Of a stretch of DNA of 64,000 nt, positions 24,841 through 33,433 are shown piece by piece. Source of the stretch: Sedimentibacter sp. SX930. Lineage in GTDB: Bacteria > Bacillota > Bacilli > Lactobacillales > Aerococcaceae. The DNA is taken from positions 124,001-188,000 of the forward strand of contig MUZD01000001.1 of assembly GCA_002155105.1 (NCBI GenBank), read 5' to 3'. A program made the translations under genes and the position numbers. The notes beneath the pieces were generated by a model, which did not search any database, had not been told where the DNA came from, and saw nothing but the letters and a program-made list of their open reading frames with translations. How positions within the stretch are numbered: position 1 is the stretch's first letter; the number at the start of each line of letters is the position of its first letter.

Positions 24841-26484
24841 ATGGCAACAATTGAAACGTACCAAAGATCTGCATTGAAGAAGACCAATCCATTGTTAACT
24901 AAATTACGCACGACAGTCGAAACTGCTTTCTACGGCAGCAATATGCATGAAGTGACGACACTTGCCGAAGCCTATGAATTGGCGAAAACATCCCCAGGGG
25001 TCATCGTAACCGACCTTCCCATCAAAGAGACGGAAAAATTGGGCCTGCCTGAAGATGCCAAAGTGTTGGTCGAAAACGGCGGCAAGATAGTCGGACGGAC
25101 AGCTAAAGCAAGAAGGATTGTTGGCGAGGACAAAACAGAAGACGAACAATTGATAGCGCTGGTCCGTGAAGTCATCTACCAGAACCGCACGAAGAAATAC
25201 CACCAGACAACCGGCTATGTCGGATTGGATGAAGAGTTCATCATTAAAGCGCACATCGCCTTTCCGGAAGGCAACGAAAATAATCTATATTCCTGGTTGT
25301 TGAACTTCCAGTGGGCCAATGATATGTACAACGAATTGTACGCGCATTCAAAAAAATATGAGGAAGGGGATATCTACATCTATACGGATCCCGACTGGCG
25401 CCATCCCGATTATCCGCTGGGTCTGGCTTACTTCGAACCCGATCATAACGTCGCCTGCATTTTGGGCATGCAGTATTTTGGGGAATTCAAGAAAGGCACG
25501 CTATCCTTGGCATGGGGCACCGCGCACCGCAACGGGTATGCTTCTTGTCACGGCGGTCTGAAGAAATTTGTGTTGAAAGACAAGAAGCGCGTCTTTGCGT
25601 TCTTCGGCCTGTCCGGTTCGGGCAAGTCGACGCTGACGCATTCGAAGCACAACGGAAAGTACAAAGTGAAAGTATTGCATGATGATGCCTTCATCATCGA
25701 TCTGCTCGACGGCTCCTCGATTGCATTGGAACCGGCTTACTTCGACAAGACTCAGGACTATCCGGCAGATCATCCTGAGCAGGAATATTTCCTGACGGCA
25801 CAGAACGTAGGCGTGACGAAGGACGTGGACGGGAAACGTGTCTTGGTGACGGAAGATATCCGCAACGGCAATGGCCGCACCGTCAAGTCGCGATACGTGA
25901 CGCCTGACCGAGTGGACAAGTTCCATTCGGCGATCGAGGGAATCTACTGGATCATGAAAGATGACGCCTTGCCGCCGCTCGTTAAAATCGAGAATCCGAT
26001 CCTTGCCGCCACTTTCGGAGCAACGTTGGCCACGAAACGGTCGACTGCGGAAACCGCCAGAAAGGGCGAGGACAGAGACCGATTGGTTATCGAACCTTAT
26101 GCCAATCCGTTCCGCGTCTATCCGCTGATCGAAGATTACGAAGATTTTAAAGCTTTACTGAGCAAAGAGGCAGTGGACTGCTACATCATCAACACCGGCG
26201 CTTTCCTGGACAAGGACATCACCAAGGATGTCACCCTCGGCGTGATCGAAAGCATCGTCGAAGAGACAGCCACATTCAAACCTTTCGGGGACGGGACCGG
26301 CTTGGCGTACTTGGATGTGCCTGGATATGAACCACCTATGGAAGACGAGAGCTATAAAAAGCTGGTGAAGGAACGGATGACGATGCGGATTGATTTCTTG
26401 CAGACGTTCAACCAAGAACATCCGGAATTCCCGCTTCCGGATGAGGCTATCCATGCATTTGACCAGATTGTCCAATCTCTGTGA
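24841..26484 (+). CDS. pckA: Phosphoenolpyruvate carboxykinase (ATP)
   Basis: 547 residues, matching ATP-type PEP carboxykinase in length. It converts oxaloacetate and ATP to PEP and CO2 (or the reverse in anaerobes). The kinase loop appears as FFGLSGSGKSTLTH near residue 258 and the metal/lid region as HDDAFIIDL. ATG 24841 follows ACGGAGG; a -10 TATAAT is at 24807. The neighbouring citrate cluster makes oxaloacetate, so the enzyme may link citrate to gluconeogenesis or run in the carboxylating direction. It is monocistronic. Confidence 0.93.
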   Translation: MATIETYQRSALKKTNPLLTKLRTTVETAFYGSNMHEVTTLAEAYELAKTSPGVIVTDLPIKETEKLGLPEDAKVLVENGGKIVGRTAKARRIVGEDKTEDEQLIALVREVIYQNRTKKYHQTTGYVGLDEEFIIKAHIAFPEGNENNLYSWLLNFQWANDMYNELYAHSKKYEEGDIYIYTDPDWRHPDYPLGLAYFEPDHNVACILGMQYFGEFKKGTLSLAWGTAHRNGYASCHGGLKKFVLKDKKRVFAFFGLSGSGKSTLTHSKHNGKYKVKVLHDDAFIIDLLDGSSIALEPAYFDKTQDYPADHPEQEYFLTAQNVGVTKDVDGKRVLVTEDIRNGNGRTVKSRYVTPDRVDKFHSAIEGIYWIMKDDALPPLVKIENPILAATFGATLATKRSTAETARKGEDRDRLVIEPYANPFRVYPLIEDYEDFKALLSKEAVDCYIINTGAFLDKDITKDVTLGVIESIVEETATFKPFGDGTGLAYLDVPGYEPPMEDESYKKLVKERMTMRIDFLQTFNQEHPEFPLPDEAIHAFDQIVQSL

Positions 26485-26518
26485 ATACCAGCAGATCGGT
26501 AGAGCACTGATCTGAAAA

Positions 26519-26572
26519 TAAAAAACCAGCAGCATTGTCCCCGTCAATCAGGATTAATGCTGTTGGTTTTCA
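26519..26572. terminator. Bidirectional terminator
   Basis: AAAACCAGCAGCATT (26521-26535) pairs with AATGCTGTTGGTTTT (26555-26569). It serves pckA and the convergent histidine kinase gene. Confidence 0.82.
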
Positions 26573-26584
26573 TTTTTTGTTGTA

Positions 26585-28426
26585 TCAGCTTTTCTGGAGG
26601 GGAATGTTGACGAGGACGGTCAGACCTTTTTGGGCTCTGTCCAGTCTGATTTGCCAATCATATTTATCAGCGATGGAAGAAACCACAAACAATCCCAGAC
26701 CGGACCCGTTGCTGCCTTTGGTGGTGAAGAAAGGATCGAACAGGTCGTTGCTCTCCAATCCTTCCGCGATTCCGGGGCCATCGTCTGTGATGGACAGGAC
26801 CGCATATTCTTTGTCCTTCGTCACAATCGAGCGCTTCTGCAAATCGGCGTTGCATTCGGCATCAGCTTTTTTCAGCCTGATCGTGACATTGCCGGGACGC
26901 GTATCGATTGCTTGAAAGGCGTTTGTCAGAAGGTTATACAGGACCACTTGCAAGTCTTGCTTGTCGAAGCCTTCAACCAAGATGCCGGGAGTGATGTCAC
27001 TCTCGACTTTGATGCTCTTAGGCGTCAGGATCGTGATTTCGGAAATGGTTTCCTTGAGTACTTGCGAAAGGTCGTGCGCGGTATCTTGTTGTCCTTCGCT
27101 GACCTTGGAAAAACGCAACACGTTCGTTGAGAGATCCTTGCCTTTTTCTGCCGCCAGGTAGATTTCCTTCAGCTCGCTGACCAAGTCCTCGTTCTCAGCG
27201 TAATCTTCCATCAACAACTGGGCATTTCCTAGGATAGGGGTCAGGAAATTATTCATGTCGTGAACAATCGTCGTGGTCAAAAGTCCGATTGCTTCCAATT
27301 TGCTTTCTTTCAGGATCCGTTTTTCCAGTTGATGGCGCTCATTTTCGAATTTTTGTTTTTCGATGAGGCGTTGGCTTTCTTCGTAGGCCTGGTTTTTTTT
27401 GTTGTAGCCCCTAATCAAAAGGATGAAGATGAGAATTATAGCAGAAATCAGCAATAACAGACTTAATAGGATATAATTGTTTTGAATAGGGACGCGGTTG
27501 TGCTCATAGAAATCCGAGTTCAGGGCAATGACCCAGTGGGCTGCACCGATGTCGATCCACTCGAAGGCACCCAACTTCAGAACCTTGGTCGGATTCTCTT
27601 CGTCCCACCAATAGGAATAATAGCTGAGCGTTCCTTCTTCTTGAGTGAGCTGGGCTTCCTCCAAACGCCTCAGATCGGAAAGATCCAAATCCGGGAACTG
27701 CTCCTGGCGGCCGGAGATGATATCAAGTCCGACTTGGCTCTCGACAGGATGGATGACGACTTCCATATCGGCGTTCTTCACCAATGGATAGCCACTGTAG
27801 TCGCTTGTGTCGCTGAATATTTCCGCCTTGAACATATTTTCAAGGTTCAAAGGTGCGATAAAATAACCGGTGATTTGGCCATCGTCCGCAACAATCGGGG
27901 AATAAAGGTTGACGAACGATTGGTTCTCAAGAAAATAATCGCTGCTGTTTTGGACGAGCGAGCCGCTGCCGAGTAAAGATTCCAGGGTCGGGTCCGCTTT
28001 CAGATAAGTTTCGGCGATATCTCCGGAGAGTTCCTGGAGGGCGCCATTTTTGAACTGCCAGGCCTCCGCCAAAACACCAGAGCCGTCAAGCTGGATCAAA
28101 AGATTCGTCTGATCTGCATAGGCCCCCAAATAAGTGGCGATGATCACTTCTTTGTCGGCTTCGCCGAGTGGCGCTTCCGGGTGATTATCGGAAGTCAGCT
28201 CATGGGAGAATTGCTGAAGCGATAAGGACCTGTTTTCGATGACAAGCTTCAGGTTGTTCGTCACATAATTCAAGGTGCGCATCAGTTGTTCCTGGCCGCT
28301 TTTCTTGGCATTCTGTTCGACGGTGTAGAAGCTGCCGGCGATCGTGACCAAGGTAATTGCGATGATGATGAATAATCCTGCCATGATGATGTTGATGATA
28401 CGTGTCGTTGGTTTATTTTCCATCAT
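26585..28426 (-). CDS. Sensor histidine kinase with extracellular dCache-like domain
   Basis: 613 residues. A first membrane helix (about 11-33) is followed by a roughly 270-residue extracellular region with dCache-like character (GSLVQNSSDYFL, VNLYSPI, GYFIAPLNL), a second membrane helix (about 315-338), a coiled linker, and a kinase core. The H box is VHDMNNFLTPI, of the NtrB/HDxNN type, the N box NLLTNAFQAI, then DDGPGIAEG, FTTKGSNGSGLGL. The response regulator gene runs divergently 95 bases away. Because pckA and the citrate genes flank it, a carboxylate ligand is a reasonable guess only. Confidence 0.9.
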   Translation of the reverse strand: MMENKPTTRIINIIMAGLFIIIAITLVTIAGSFYTVEQNAKKSGQEQLMRTLNYVTNNLKLVIENRSLSLQQFSHELTSDNHPEAPLGEADKEVIIATYLGAYADQTNLLIQLDGSGVLAEAWQFKNGALQELSGDIAETYLKADPTLESLLGSGSLVQNSSDYFLENQSFVNLYSPIVADDGQITGYFIAPLNLENMFKAEIFSDTSDYSGYPLVKNADMEVVIHPVESQVGLDIISGRQEQFPDLDLSDLRRLEEAQLTQEEGTLSYYSYWWDEENPTKVLKLGAFEWIDIGAAHWVIALNSDFYEHNRVPIQNNYILLSLLLLISAIILIFILLIRGYNKKNQAYEESQRLIEKQKFENERHQLEKRILKESKLEAIGLLTTTIVHDMNNFLTPILGNAQLLMEDYAENEDLVSELKEIYLAAEKGKDLSTNVLRFSKVSEGQQDTAHDLSQVLKETISEITILTPKSIKVESDITPGILVEGFDKQDLQVVLYNLLTNAFQAIDTRPGNVTIRLKKADAECNADLQKRSIVTKDKEYAVLSITDDGPGIAEGLESNDLFDPFFTTKGSNGSGLGLFVVSSIADKYDWQIRLDRAQKGLTVLVNIPLQKS

Positions 28427-28521
28427 AAGAACCCTTTCTTAAAAAATACACAGTATGTAAATTATCAGTTGACAAAACGATGTTCCACTTGCGAAACTAG
28501 AGAACATTGAGGAGGAAAAAT

Positions 28522-29232
28522 ATGAACAATCAAAAAATACTCGTCGTTGATGACGATATCGCAATTCGGCGGCTGATTTGGAAGTCGCTGCAATCAACGG
28601 GCGTTCTTATTTACCAAAGTGATTCCATCGAAAAAACACTGGATATCATGACCCGTGTGACTTTTGATCTTTTTCTGTTGGATATCAGTCTGGAATATGA
28701 GAATGACGGTTACCATCTGGCGCAGCTGATCCGCGCTGATTACCCGTTGACCCCTATTATATTTATAAGCGGCAAAAAAAGCGAGACCGATATTATCAAC
28801 GGTCTCGAAACAGGGGCGGACTATTATATTACGAAGCCTTTTTCGCCAAATCTTTTGCGGGCTCAAATTTTGAGCACGTTGCAAAGAATGAAGACCATCC
28901 AGTCACAACAATCAAATCCAACCAGCCGTGTCCTCAAAGTGGGCGATTTTACTTTCGACAAAAATCTATATCAACTGCAGAAGCGGGGGCAGGATATCGC
29001 CCTGTCATCCAAAGAAATCCAATTGATGCTGTTTTTCCTGGAAAATCCGAATCAAGTTTTTTCGAAGGAGCAGATCTATGCGAATGTATGGAATGATGGA
29101 GAGATGGATAATAACCTGATCATGGTTTACATCAGCTATCTGCGCAACAAGATTGAGGATGACTCGAAAAAGCCGCGTTATTTGAAGACCGTCTGGGGAA
29201 TCGGCTATACGTTCAGCCCAGACGGCGAGTAA
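28522..29232 (+). CDS. OmpR/PhoB-family response regulator
   Basis: 236 residues. A receiver domain (1-120) shows DDD near residue 11, phospho-acceptor Asp in LFLLDISL near residue 52, and the conserved Lys in YYITKPFSP. A winged-helix DNA-binding domain (about 135-236) contains LSSKEIQLMLFFLENPNQVFSKEQI split over the recognition helix, and YISYLRNKIE. ATG 28522 follows GAGGAGG. It most likely pairs with the divergent histidine kinase. The promoter region of 95 bases is shared, so coordinated control is plausible. Confidence 0.92.
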   Translation: MNNQKILVVDDDIAIRRLIWKSLQSTGVLIYQSDSIEKTLDIMTRVTFDLFLLDISLEYENDGYHLAQLIRADYPLTPIIFISGKKSETDIINGLETGADYYITKPFSPNLLRAQILSTLQRMKTIQSQQSNPTSRVLKVGDFTFDKNLYQLQKRGQDIALSSKEIQLMLFFLENPNQVFSKEQIYANVWNDGEMDNNLIMVYISYLRNKIEDDSKKPRYLKTVWGIGYTFSPDGE

Positions 29233-29234
29233 AA

Positions 29235-30092
29235 TCAGAATAAATTTTCCAATTTTGCAAAAAAGATACCTAAGGATAAAAGATCGGCAGCTCCGCCTGG
29301 GCTCAAGTGTCTTTCTATCAAGACCAGGTCATAGCTGTACATCAACTCTTTCAGGTTTCCTTCATGTGAATCTTGCAGGAGTTGTTTTGCTTCCATTTTG
29401 ATTGTCTGCCAGGCGTCGATGCCTCCGCGGTGTATGATGTTGCCATCTTCAACTTGGCTCATCAACAGGAGCAGCGCCTTTAATAATAGTGATTCAATGG
29501 GCTGACTTTGATTTGCTCTTAAAAACGGCAAAATCAGTTCGCTCAAGGCAGGGTAGCCGGCTTCGGCTTCGCCGCGGATACCGGTGATGCCATAGCTGAG
29601 GTATAATTTTTCTCCATACGTCAAGGAGGTTTTGGCAGCGAGATCAGCAAAATCATCCGTCACCAATCCATGGCTCATTTCTTGGGCATAGGCGAGTACT
29701 GCTTGCGTATCATTTTGTGTGAAAGGAGGCTGCAGACCCTGACTGATGCAAGCACCGGTCGCTCCCAACAGTACAGCGAAAGAGAAGTTCGCGCCTTTGT
29801 GCGTATTGATGTTTTTGGTGGCAGCCAGCATCGCTTTTTCGGCATGGACGCCCATTGAGCGGACTTTATGGAATAGCTCTTTTGCGGTTCCTTCATGTTC
29901 CATCCCTAATTTTACATATTGATAAAGGTAAGGGCTCAGGCTGACGATGCTGTCCAAGAAAGTAAAGAAATCCATGTCGGAGTGGGCACCGCTGTTGTTG
30001 CGGTCCACCAGACCGGGTTTTGGTGTCAATGCTACCTCATAAAGGAGAGCTTTCTCGGCTTGCCCGGCAATTTCGACAAGTAGCTCATTCAT
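29235..30092 (-). CDS. citG: Triphosphoribosyl-dephospho-CoA synthase
   Basis: 285 residues. CitG makes 2'-(5''-triphosphoribosyl)-3'-dephospho-CoA, the precursor of the citrate lyase prosthetic group. The signature TPKPGLVDRNNSGAHSDM is near the N terminus, and NTHKGANFSFAVLLGA and GIRGEAEAGYP are also family hallmarks. ATG 30092 overlaps the stop of the GntR gene by eight bases, pointing to translational coupling; a TTG at 30107 is in frame without a clear ribosome site. It completes the pathway served by citX and citD in the rightward operon. Confidence 0.93.
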   Translation of the reverse strand: MNELLVEIAGQAEKALLYEVALTPKPGLVDRNNSGAHSDMDFFTFLDSIVSLSPYLYQYVKLGMEHEGTAKELFHKVRSMGVHAEKAMLAATKNINTHKGANFSFAVLLGATGACISQGLQPPFTQNDTQAVLAYAQEMSHGLVTDDFADLAAKTSLTYGEKLYLSYGITGIRGEAEAGYPALSELILPFLRANQSQPIESLLLKALLLLMSQVEDGNIIHRGGIDAWQTIKMEAKQLLQDSHEGNLKELMYSYDLVLIERHLSPGGAADLLSLGIFFAKLENLF

Positions 30093-30795
30093 TGGTTTCA
30101 AAGTCAATTTTACGTTTCTCCATTTCTTTGACGATAAAATTCAGTGAGCGATCCAAATGTTCGTGGGTGATGAGTTGGATCTGGAGAGCATCCTGTGTCT
30201 TCATCCCGCGGTAGATCAACCAGTGTTCCGCCAATGCAAAATCACGCCGTTCCTTCGAACTGATCGAGATGTCCCTGAAGTACATCAAGTATTCCGAGAG
30301 CTTCAAAACGATGGACTTCAAGCGTTGCATCTGGCTTTTTTCGTATATGAAATCATTGAATTCAAAAAATTTCTGCTGCAATTCATCAACTTTATCTTCC
30401 TGATTCAGCATTTCGCAGTATTCCAAATGCAGTCGCATCACTTTGAAATCCTCGGCTGTCATCAGCTTCATGGCTGTTGTTGTAGCGAGGGTATCCAGTG
30501 CTTTGCGGATATCGTAAATTTCGTACGCATCTTTGATGCTGATGCCTTTTACGACGACGCCGACTCCAGGGACGTGTTTCACTAAATCTTCTTCGGTCAA
30601 CTTTTTCAGAGCGTAGCGGATGGGTGTGCGGCTGATGTTCATATTTTCGGAGAACTCTTTTTCGTTGATGCGCTCTCCAGCTGGGATTTCGCCTAAAATG
30701 ACGGTCTTGCGAAAAGCCTCGTAAATCAGGTCTTTAAGCGGCTTATTTTGGCTAAGGTCTAAATTTTTGCTGACTGCTTTGATTATAGTGCTCAT
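30085..30795 (-). CDS. citO: GntR-family regulator of citrate genes (CitO-like)
   Basis: 236 residues: N-terminal GntR winged helix (LKDLIYEAFRKTVILGEIPAG, then FSENMNISRTPIRYALKKLTEEDLV split across the recognition helix) and a C-terminal all-helical FCD-like ligand domain. By position (between citG and a CitMHS transporter, divergent from oad/cit genes) it matches CitO, the citrate-responsive activator of Enterococcus faecalis; that parallel is established knowledge, the assignment here is inference. ATG 30795 follows AAGGGG; ATG 30810 is in frame with a weaker site. Confidence 0.85.
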   Translation of the reverse strand: MSTIIKAVSKNLDLSQNKPLKDLIYEAFRKTVILGEIPAGERINEKEFSENMNISRTPIRYALKKLTEEDLVKHVPGVGVVVKGISIKDAYEIYDIRKALDTLATTTAMKLMTAEDFKVMRLHLEYCEMLNQEDKVDELQQKFFEFNDFIYEKSQMQRLKSIVLKLSEYLMYFRDISISSKERRDFALAEHWLIYRGMKTQDALQIQLITHEHLDRSLNFIVKEMEKRKIDFETNE

Positions 30796-30821
30796 CTTTT
30801 TCCCCTTCATCCTATTATTTT

Positions 30822-30840
30822 TTGGTTAGCTATTGGTTAG
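30822..30840. promoter_or_regulatory. Direct repeat TTGGTTAG x2 upstream of GntR gene
   Basis: TTGGTTAG occurs at 30822-30829 and 30833-30840, 11 bases apart, i.e. on one DNA face. A related TTAACCAA lies at 32497-32504 in the divergent control region. These are candidate CitO sites. Confidence 0.4.
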
Positions 30841-30868
30841 TTCTAAATGAGAGCGATTCCTTTTATAC

Positions 30869-30900
30869 TAAAAAGCCGAGCAGAGTCGCCCGGCTTTCCA
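30869..30900 (-). terminator. Intrinsic terminator of the citrate transporter gene
   Basis: Read leftward, AAGCCGGGC pairs with GCTCGGCTT and is followed by TTTT. It separates the transporter from the GntR-citG pair. Confidence 0.75.
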
Positions 30901-30925
30901 TTCCTTATTAGGATTATACGTTTTT

Positions 30926-32269
30926 TTATTGCGGGATGTAAAGCGGCATTTGGCCGAACAATACGATTGTCACTAAGAAGATTACGAAAATTCCTAGTGC
31001 ATATTTTGCAGATTCTTTCTGCCAAGCGCCCATATCCAAACCAGTCAAACGAAGCAACAGGTAGATGAATGCTACTAATGGGCTCAACAAGTGGAATGCT
31101 TGACCCATCAGGGAAGCCAAAGCCATTTGCATGTTTGTGAATCCGTAAGAGCGACCAGCTTCAGCCAATACAGGCAAGACACCGAAGTAGAAGCCATCAT
31201 TGGAGATGAAGAAAGTACCTGGTGCAGAGATAAGGGCGATGATGATTCCCCAGAAACCTGCCAATTGTTTAGGAATGATTGTTGCAAAGCTTTCTGCCAA
31301 AGCAGTAGCCATTCCGGAACCTTGGAACAAGCCCATGAATACGCCAGCTGCGAATACCAGGATAACTACTTGAACAGCGTCGCCGCCGTTTGCGCCGATA
31401 CGGGAAGATTGATCTTTAAGAGCAGGGTAGTTAACCATCAAAGCGATACACGTACCAACCAAGAATAACATCAAAGGTGGCATTGAGATAGCTTCGATGA
31501 ATGATCCAGCAACCAACCAGCCGATCAAGCCGATTGTAAGGATACCATTGAATGCGAAGTTTTGTGGACGACGGATTTCTTGTGTTTCAGGGTCTGTAAC
31601 AGTAGTCATTTCTTCGATTTCTTCATCAGTCAGGACTTTAACGCCTAAACGAGCGCGTTCTTTGCGGCCCATGTGTGGGGCAACCCAGAAAGTGACATAA
31701 AGTAAAGCCAATACCATACCAGGAGCAAGGTAAGAAAGGATGCTTGCATCAACTTCCAGAACAGCCATCGCACGAGCAGTAGGGCCGCCCCATGGAAGCA
31801 AGTTCATGATTGTGTTTTGCAGGATAACCAAGACAGCAAGGTTCATCAGGTTCATATTTAATTTCTTATAGATAGGAATAAAAGCTGAACAGCAGATCAA
31901 AGTTGTTGTAGTACCGTCACCATTCAAGGAAACAGTGGCAGCAACGACAGCAGTTGCCATCAAGACTTTCATCGGATCGCCTTTAGCGAAGTGGATCATT
32001 TTTTTGGTGATAGGGTCGAATAGACCAGTATCCAACATGATAGAGAAGTAAAGAATAGCGAACAATAACATGATACCAGTTTTAGAAGTTGTGGTTACCC
32101 CTTCCAAAACAAATTCCCCGATATTTCCAGAGGTAACACCCGTTGCCAAAGCGATAAGCGTAAAAACAAGTGGGATGATTACTAATGCGGTGAACGGTGA
32201 TAATTTCTTTTTCATGATCACGTACATGAAGATCGCGATCATTCCATAAGACAATACTGTAAGTAACAT
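30926..32269 (-). CDS. CitMHS-family citrate/metal-citrate transporter
   Basis: 447 residues with about 11-12 membrane helices. It fits the CitMHS family of proton-coupled Mg2+- or Ca2+-citrate symporters: GVTTTSKTGIMLLFA, LNGDGTTTTLICCSAF, MNLLPWGGPTARA, and ISNDGFYFGVLP near the second half repeat. In E. faecalis the equivalent gene is citH. It runs leftward, divergent from the oad/cit operon, with AAGGAG before the start. It would feed citrate to CitDEF. The metal preference cannot be read from the sequence. Confidence 0.92.
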   Translation of the reverse strand: MLLTVLSYGMIAIFMYVIMKKKLSPFTALVIIPLVFTLIALATGVTSGNIGEFVLEGVTTTSKTGIMLLFAILYFSIMLDTGLFDPITKKMIHFAKGDPMKVLMATAVVAATVSLNGDGTTTTLICCSAFIPIYKKLNMNLMNLAVLVILQNTIMNLLPWGGPTARAMAVLEVDASILSYLAPGMVLALLYVTFWVAPHMGRKERARLGVKVLTDEEIEEMTTVTDPETQEIRRPQNFAFNGILTIGLIGWLVAGSFIEAISMPPLMLFLVGTCIALMVNYPALKDQSSRIGANGGDAVQVVILVFAAGVFMGLFQGSGMATALAESFATIIPKQLAGFWGIIIALISAPGTFFISNDGFYFGVLPVLAEAGRSYGFTNMQMALASLMGQAFHLLSPLVAFIYLLLRLTGLDMGAWQKESAKYALGIFVIFLVTIVLFGQMPLYIPQ

Positions 32270-32668
32270 TTTTTTTCTCCTTCCGACTATAAAAAAGTTT
32301 TTTGAGAGTACCCGATTCCTTTGATAGTCAAACTAGGAAGTGAATAGATTCACATTTTTTCTAATTTAAAAATCCCAAAGTTGATTGGGCTGTCTCTCTA
32401 AGAGCAATAATAGTTACTTTGCAAGTTAATTGAAAGCCGTTACTTAAAAAAAACACAAAAAACACACGCTAATTGAAACGCTTTCTTAAATGCGGCTTAA
32501 CCAAATATTAAAAAAGTCTTAAATGCCCAAAAACGTTGATATGACAACGTTTGTAGTGTTTGGTCGTTTTTGAGAACATAAAAAAAACAATAAAAGAGGC
32601 TTAATGGCCTGTTTTTAATGAGAGAAATTTCTATAATGGGATTAAATCCATAGAAAGGACGTGAGAAA
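32270..32668. promoter_or_regulatory. Divergent control region of the citrate cluster
   Basis: 399 AT-rich bases without a gene. It contains TTAACCAA (32497-32504), a perfect inverted repeat AAACGTTG-N6-CAACGTTT (32531-32552), a cre-like but shortened TTGAAACGCTTTCT (near 32474-32487), and a -10 TATAAT (32632-32637) for the rightward operon. The inverted repeat and TTAACCAA are candidate CitO or CcpA targets. Confidence 0.6.
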
Positions 32669-32995
32669 ATGATTTTTTTCAAAGGTTTCTTTGGGAAAAA
32701 GGACACAATAGCGCCTAAGCCAGTACCGCCAGCAACTGTTTCTGCAAGTGAACCCGTGAATGACCTGATTGAAATTCCAGCTTTTATACCCACTGATCCG
32801 AATGAATATGAATTAGTCAGTGTCATCGCGACAGCAATCGCTGCAGGAGATCATCCTAAATCGCAGTTTGTGGTAAAGAATATTATGAAGCGTAATCCCG
32901 AGGCTCATCTTGTTTCGCTGATTTCCGCAAGTATTGCGGCAGGCACTATGCCTGAAAGTAAATTTGTCGTAAAAAAAATAAGTCAGGTTAAATAA
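32669..32995 (+). CDS. oadH: OadH-type oxaloacetate decarboxylase accessory subunit, internally duplicated
   Basis: 108 residues. First gene of the operon, at the place of oadH in E. faecalis. A short basic N terminus (MIFFKGFFGKKD) and a Pro/Ala linker are followed by two copies of one motif: LVSVIATAIAAGDHPKSQFV (about 47-66) and LVSLISASIAAGTMPESKFV (about 83-102). The motif resembles the C-terminal VIAAAIA...VRSI element of gamma/delta subunits (OadG, MmdD, MmdE) of sodium-pumping decarboxylases. I infer that it binds the alpha subunit. Confidence in coding is high, in role moderate. Confidence 0.82.
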   Translation: MIFFKGFFGKKDTIAPKPVPPATVSASEPVNDLIEIPAFIPTDPNEYELVSVIATAIAAGDHPKSQFVVKNIMKRNPEAHLVSLISASIAAGTMPESKFVVKKISQVK

Positions 32996-33011
32996 TAAGG
33001 AGGAATTATAA

Positions 33012-33407
33012 ATGTTAAGAAAATTCAAGATTGCAATCGATGGTAAGGAATACTTAGTAGAAATGGAAGAAATCGGCGGCGTGCAACAACCGGTTCAAGC
33101 ACCAGTTGCAGCAGCACCAGCAGCGCCAGTAGCAGCACCAGCAGCACCAGCAGAACAAGCAGCACCAGCTGCAGCGCCAGTTTCAGCAGCTTCAGGAGAC
33201 GCAATGACATCCCCAATGCCAGGAACTATCCTAAGACTATTAGTGAACATCGGTGATGAAGTGAAAGAAAATCAACCATTGATGATCCTTGAAGCCATGA
33301 AGATGGAAAATGAAGTTGTCGCAAACCATGCTGGTAAAGTAGCTGGCATCCATGTGAACCAAGGTCAAGTCGTAAATGCCGGCGATGCATTAATCACAAT
33401 CGCATAA
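33012..33407 (+). CDS. oadD: Biotin carrier subunit of oxaloacetate decarboxylase
   Basis: 131 residues. An N-terminal segment (MLRKFKIAIDGKEYLVEMEE) is followed by a Pro/Ala-rich flexible linker (about 27-62) and a biotinyl domain with the biotin-accepting Lys in EAMKMEN. It carries carboxybiotin from OadA to the membrane subunit OadB. In this cluster the biotin domain is a separate protein, as in E. faecalis, not fused to OadA. It has an AGGAGG site and lies 16 bases after oadH. Confidence 0.95.
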   Translation: MLRKFKIAIDGKEYLVEMEEIGGVQQPVQAPVAAAPAAPVAAPAAPAEQAAPAAAPVSAASGDAMTSPMPGTILRLLVNIGDEVKENQPLMILEAMKMENEVVANHAGKVAGIHVNQGQVVNAGDALITIA

Positions 33408-33433
33408 TTATTTTATTAGGAGGAAGTGAATAA

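Noticed and set aside
32474-32487. cre site TTGAAACGCTTTCT in the citrate control region
   Set aside because: It lacks two bases of the usual GAAAGCGCTTTC core and mismatches the consensus at several positions, so I do not annotate it as a separate CcpA site.
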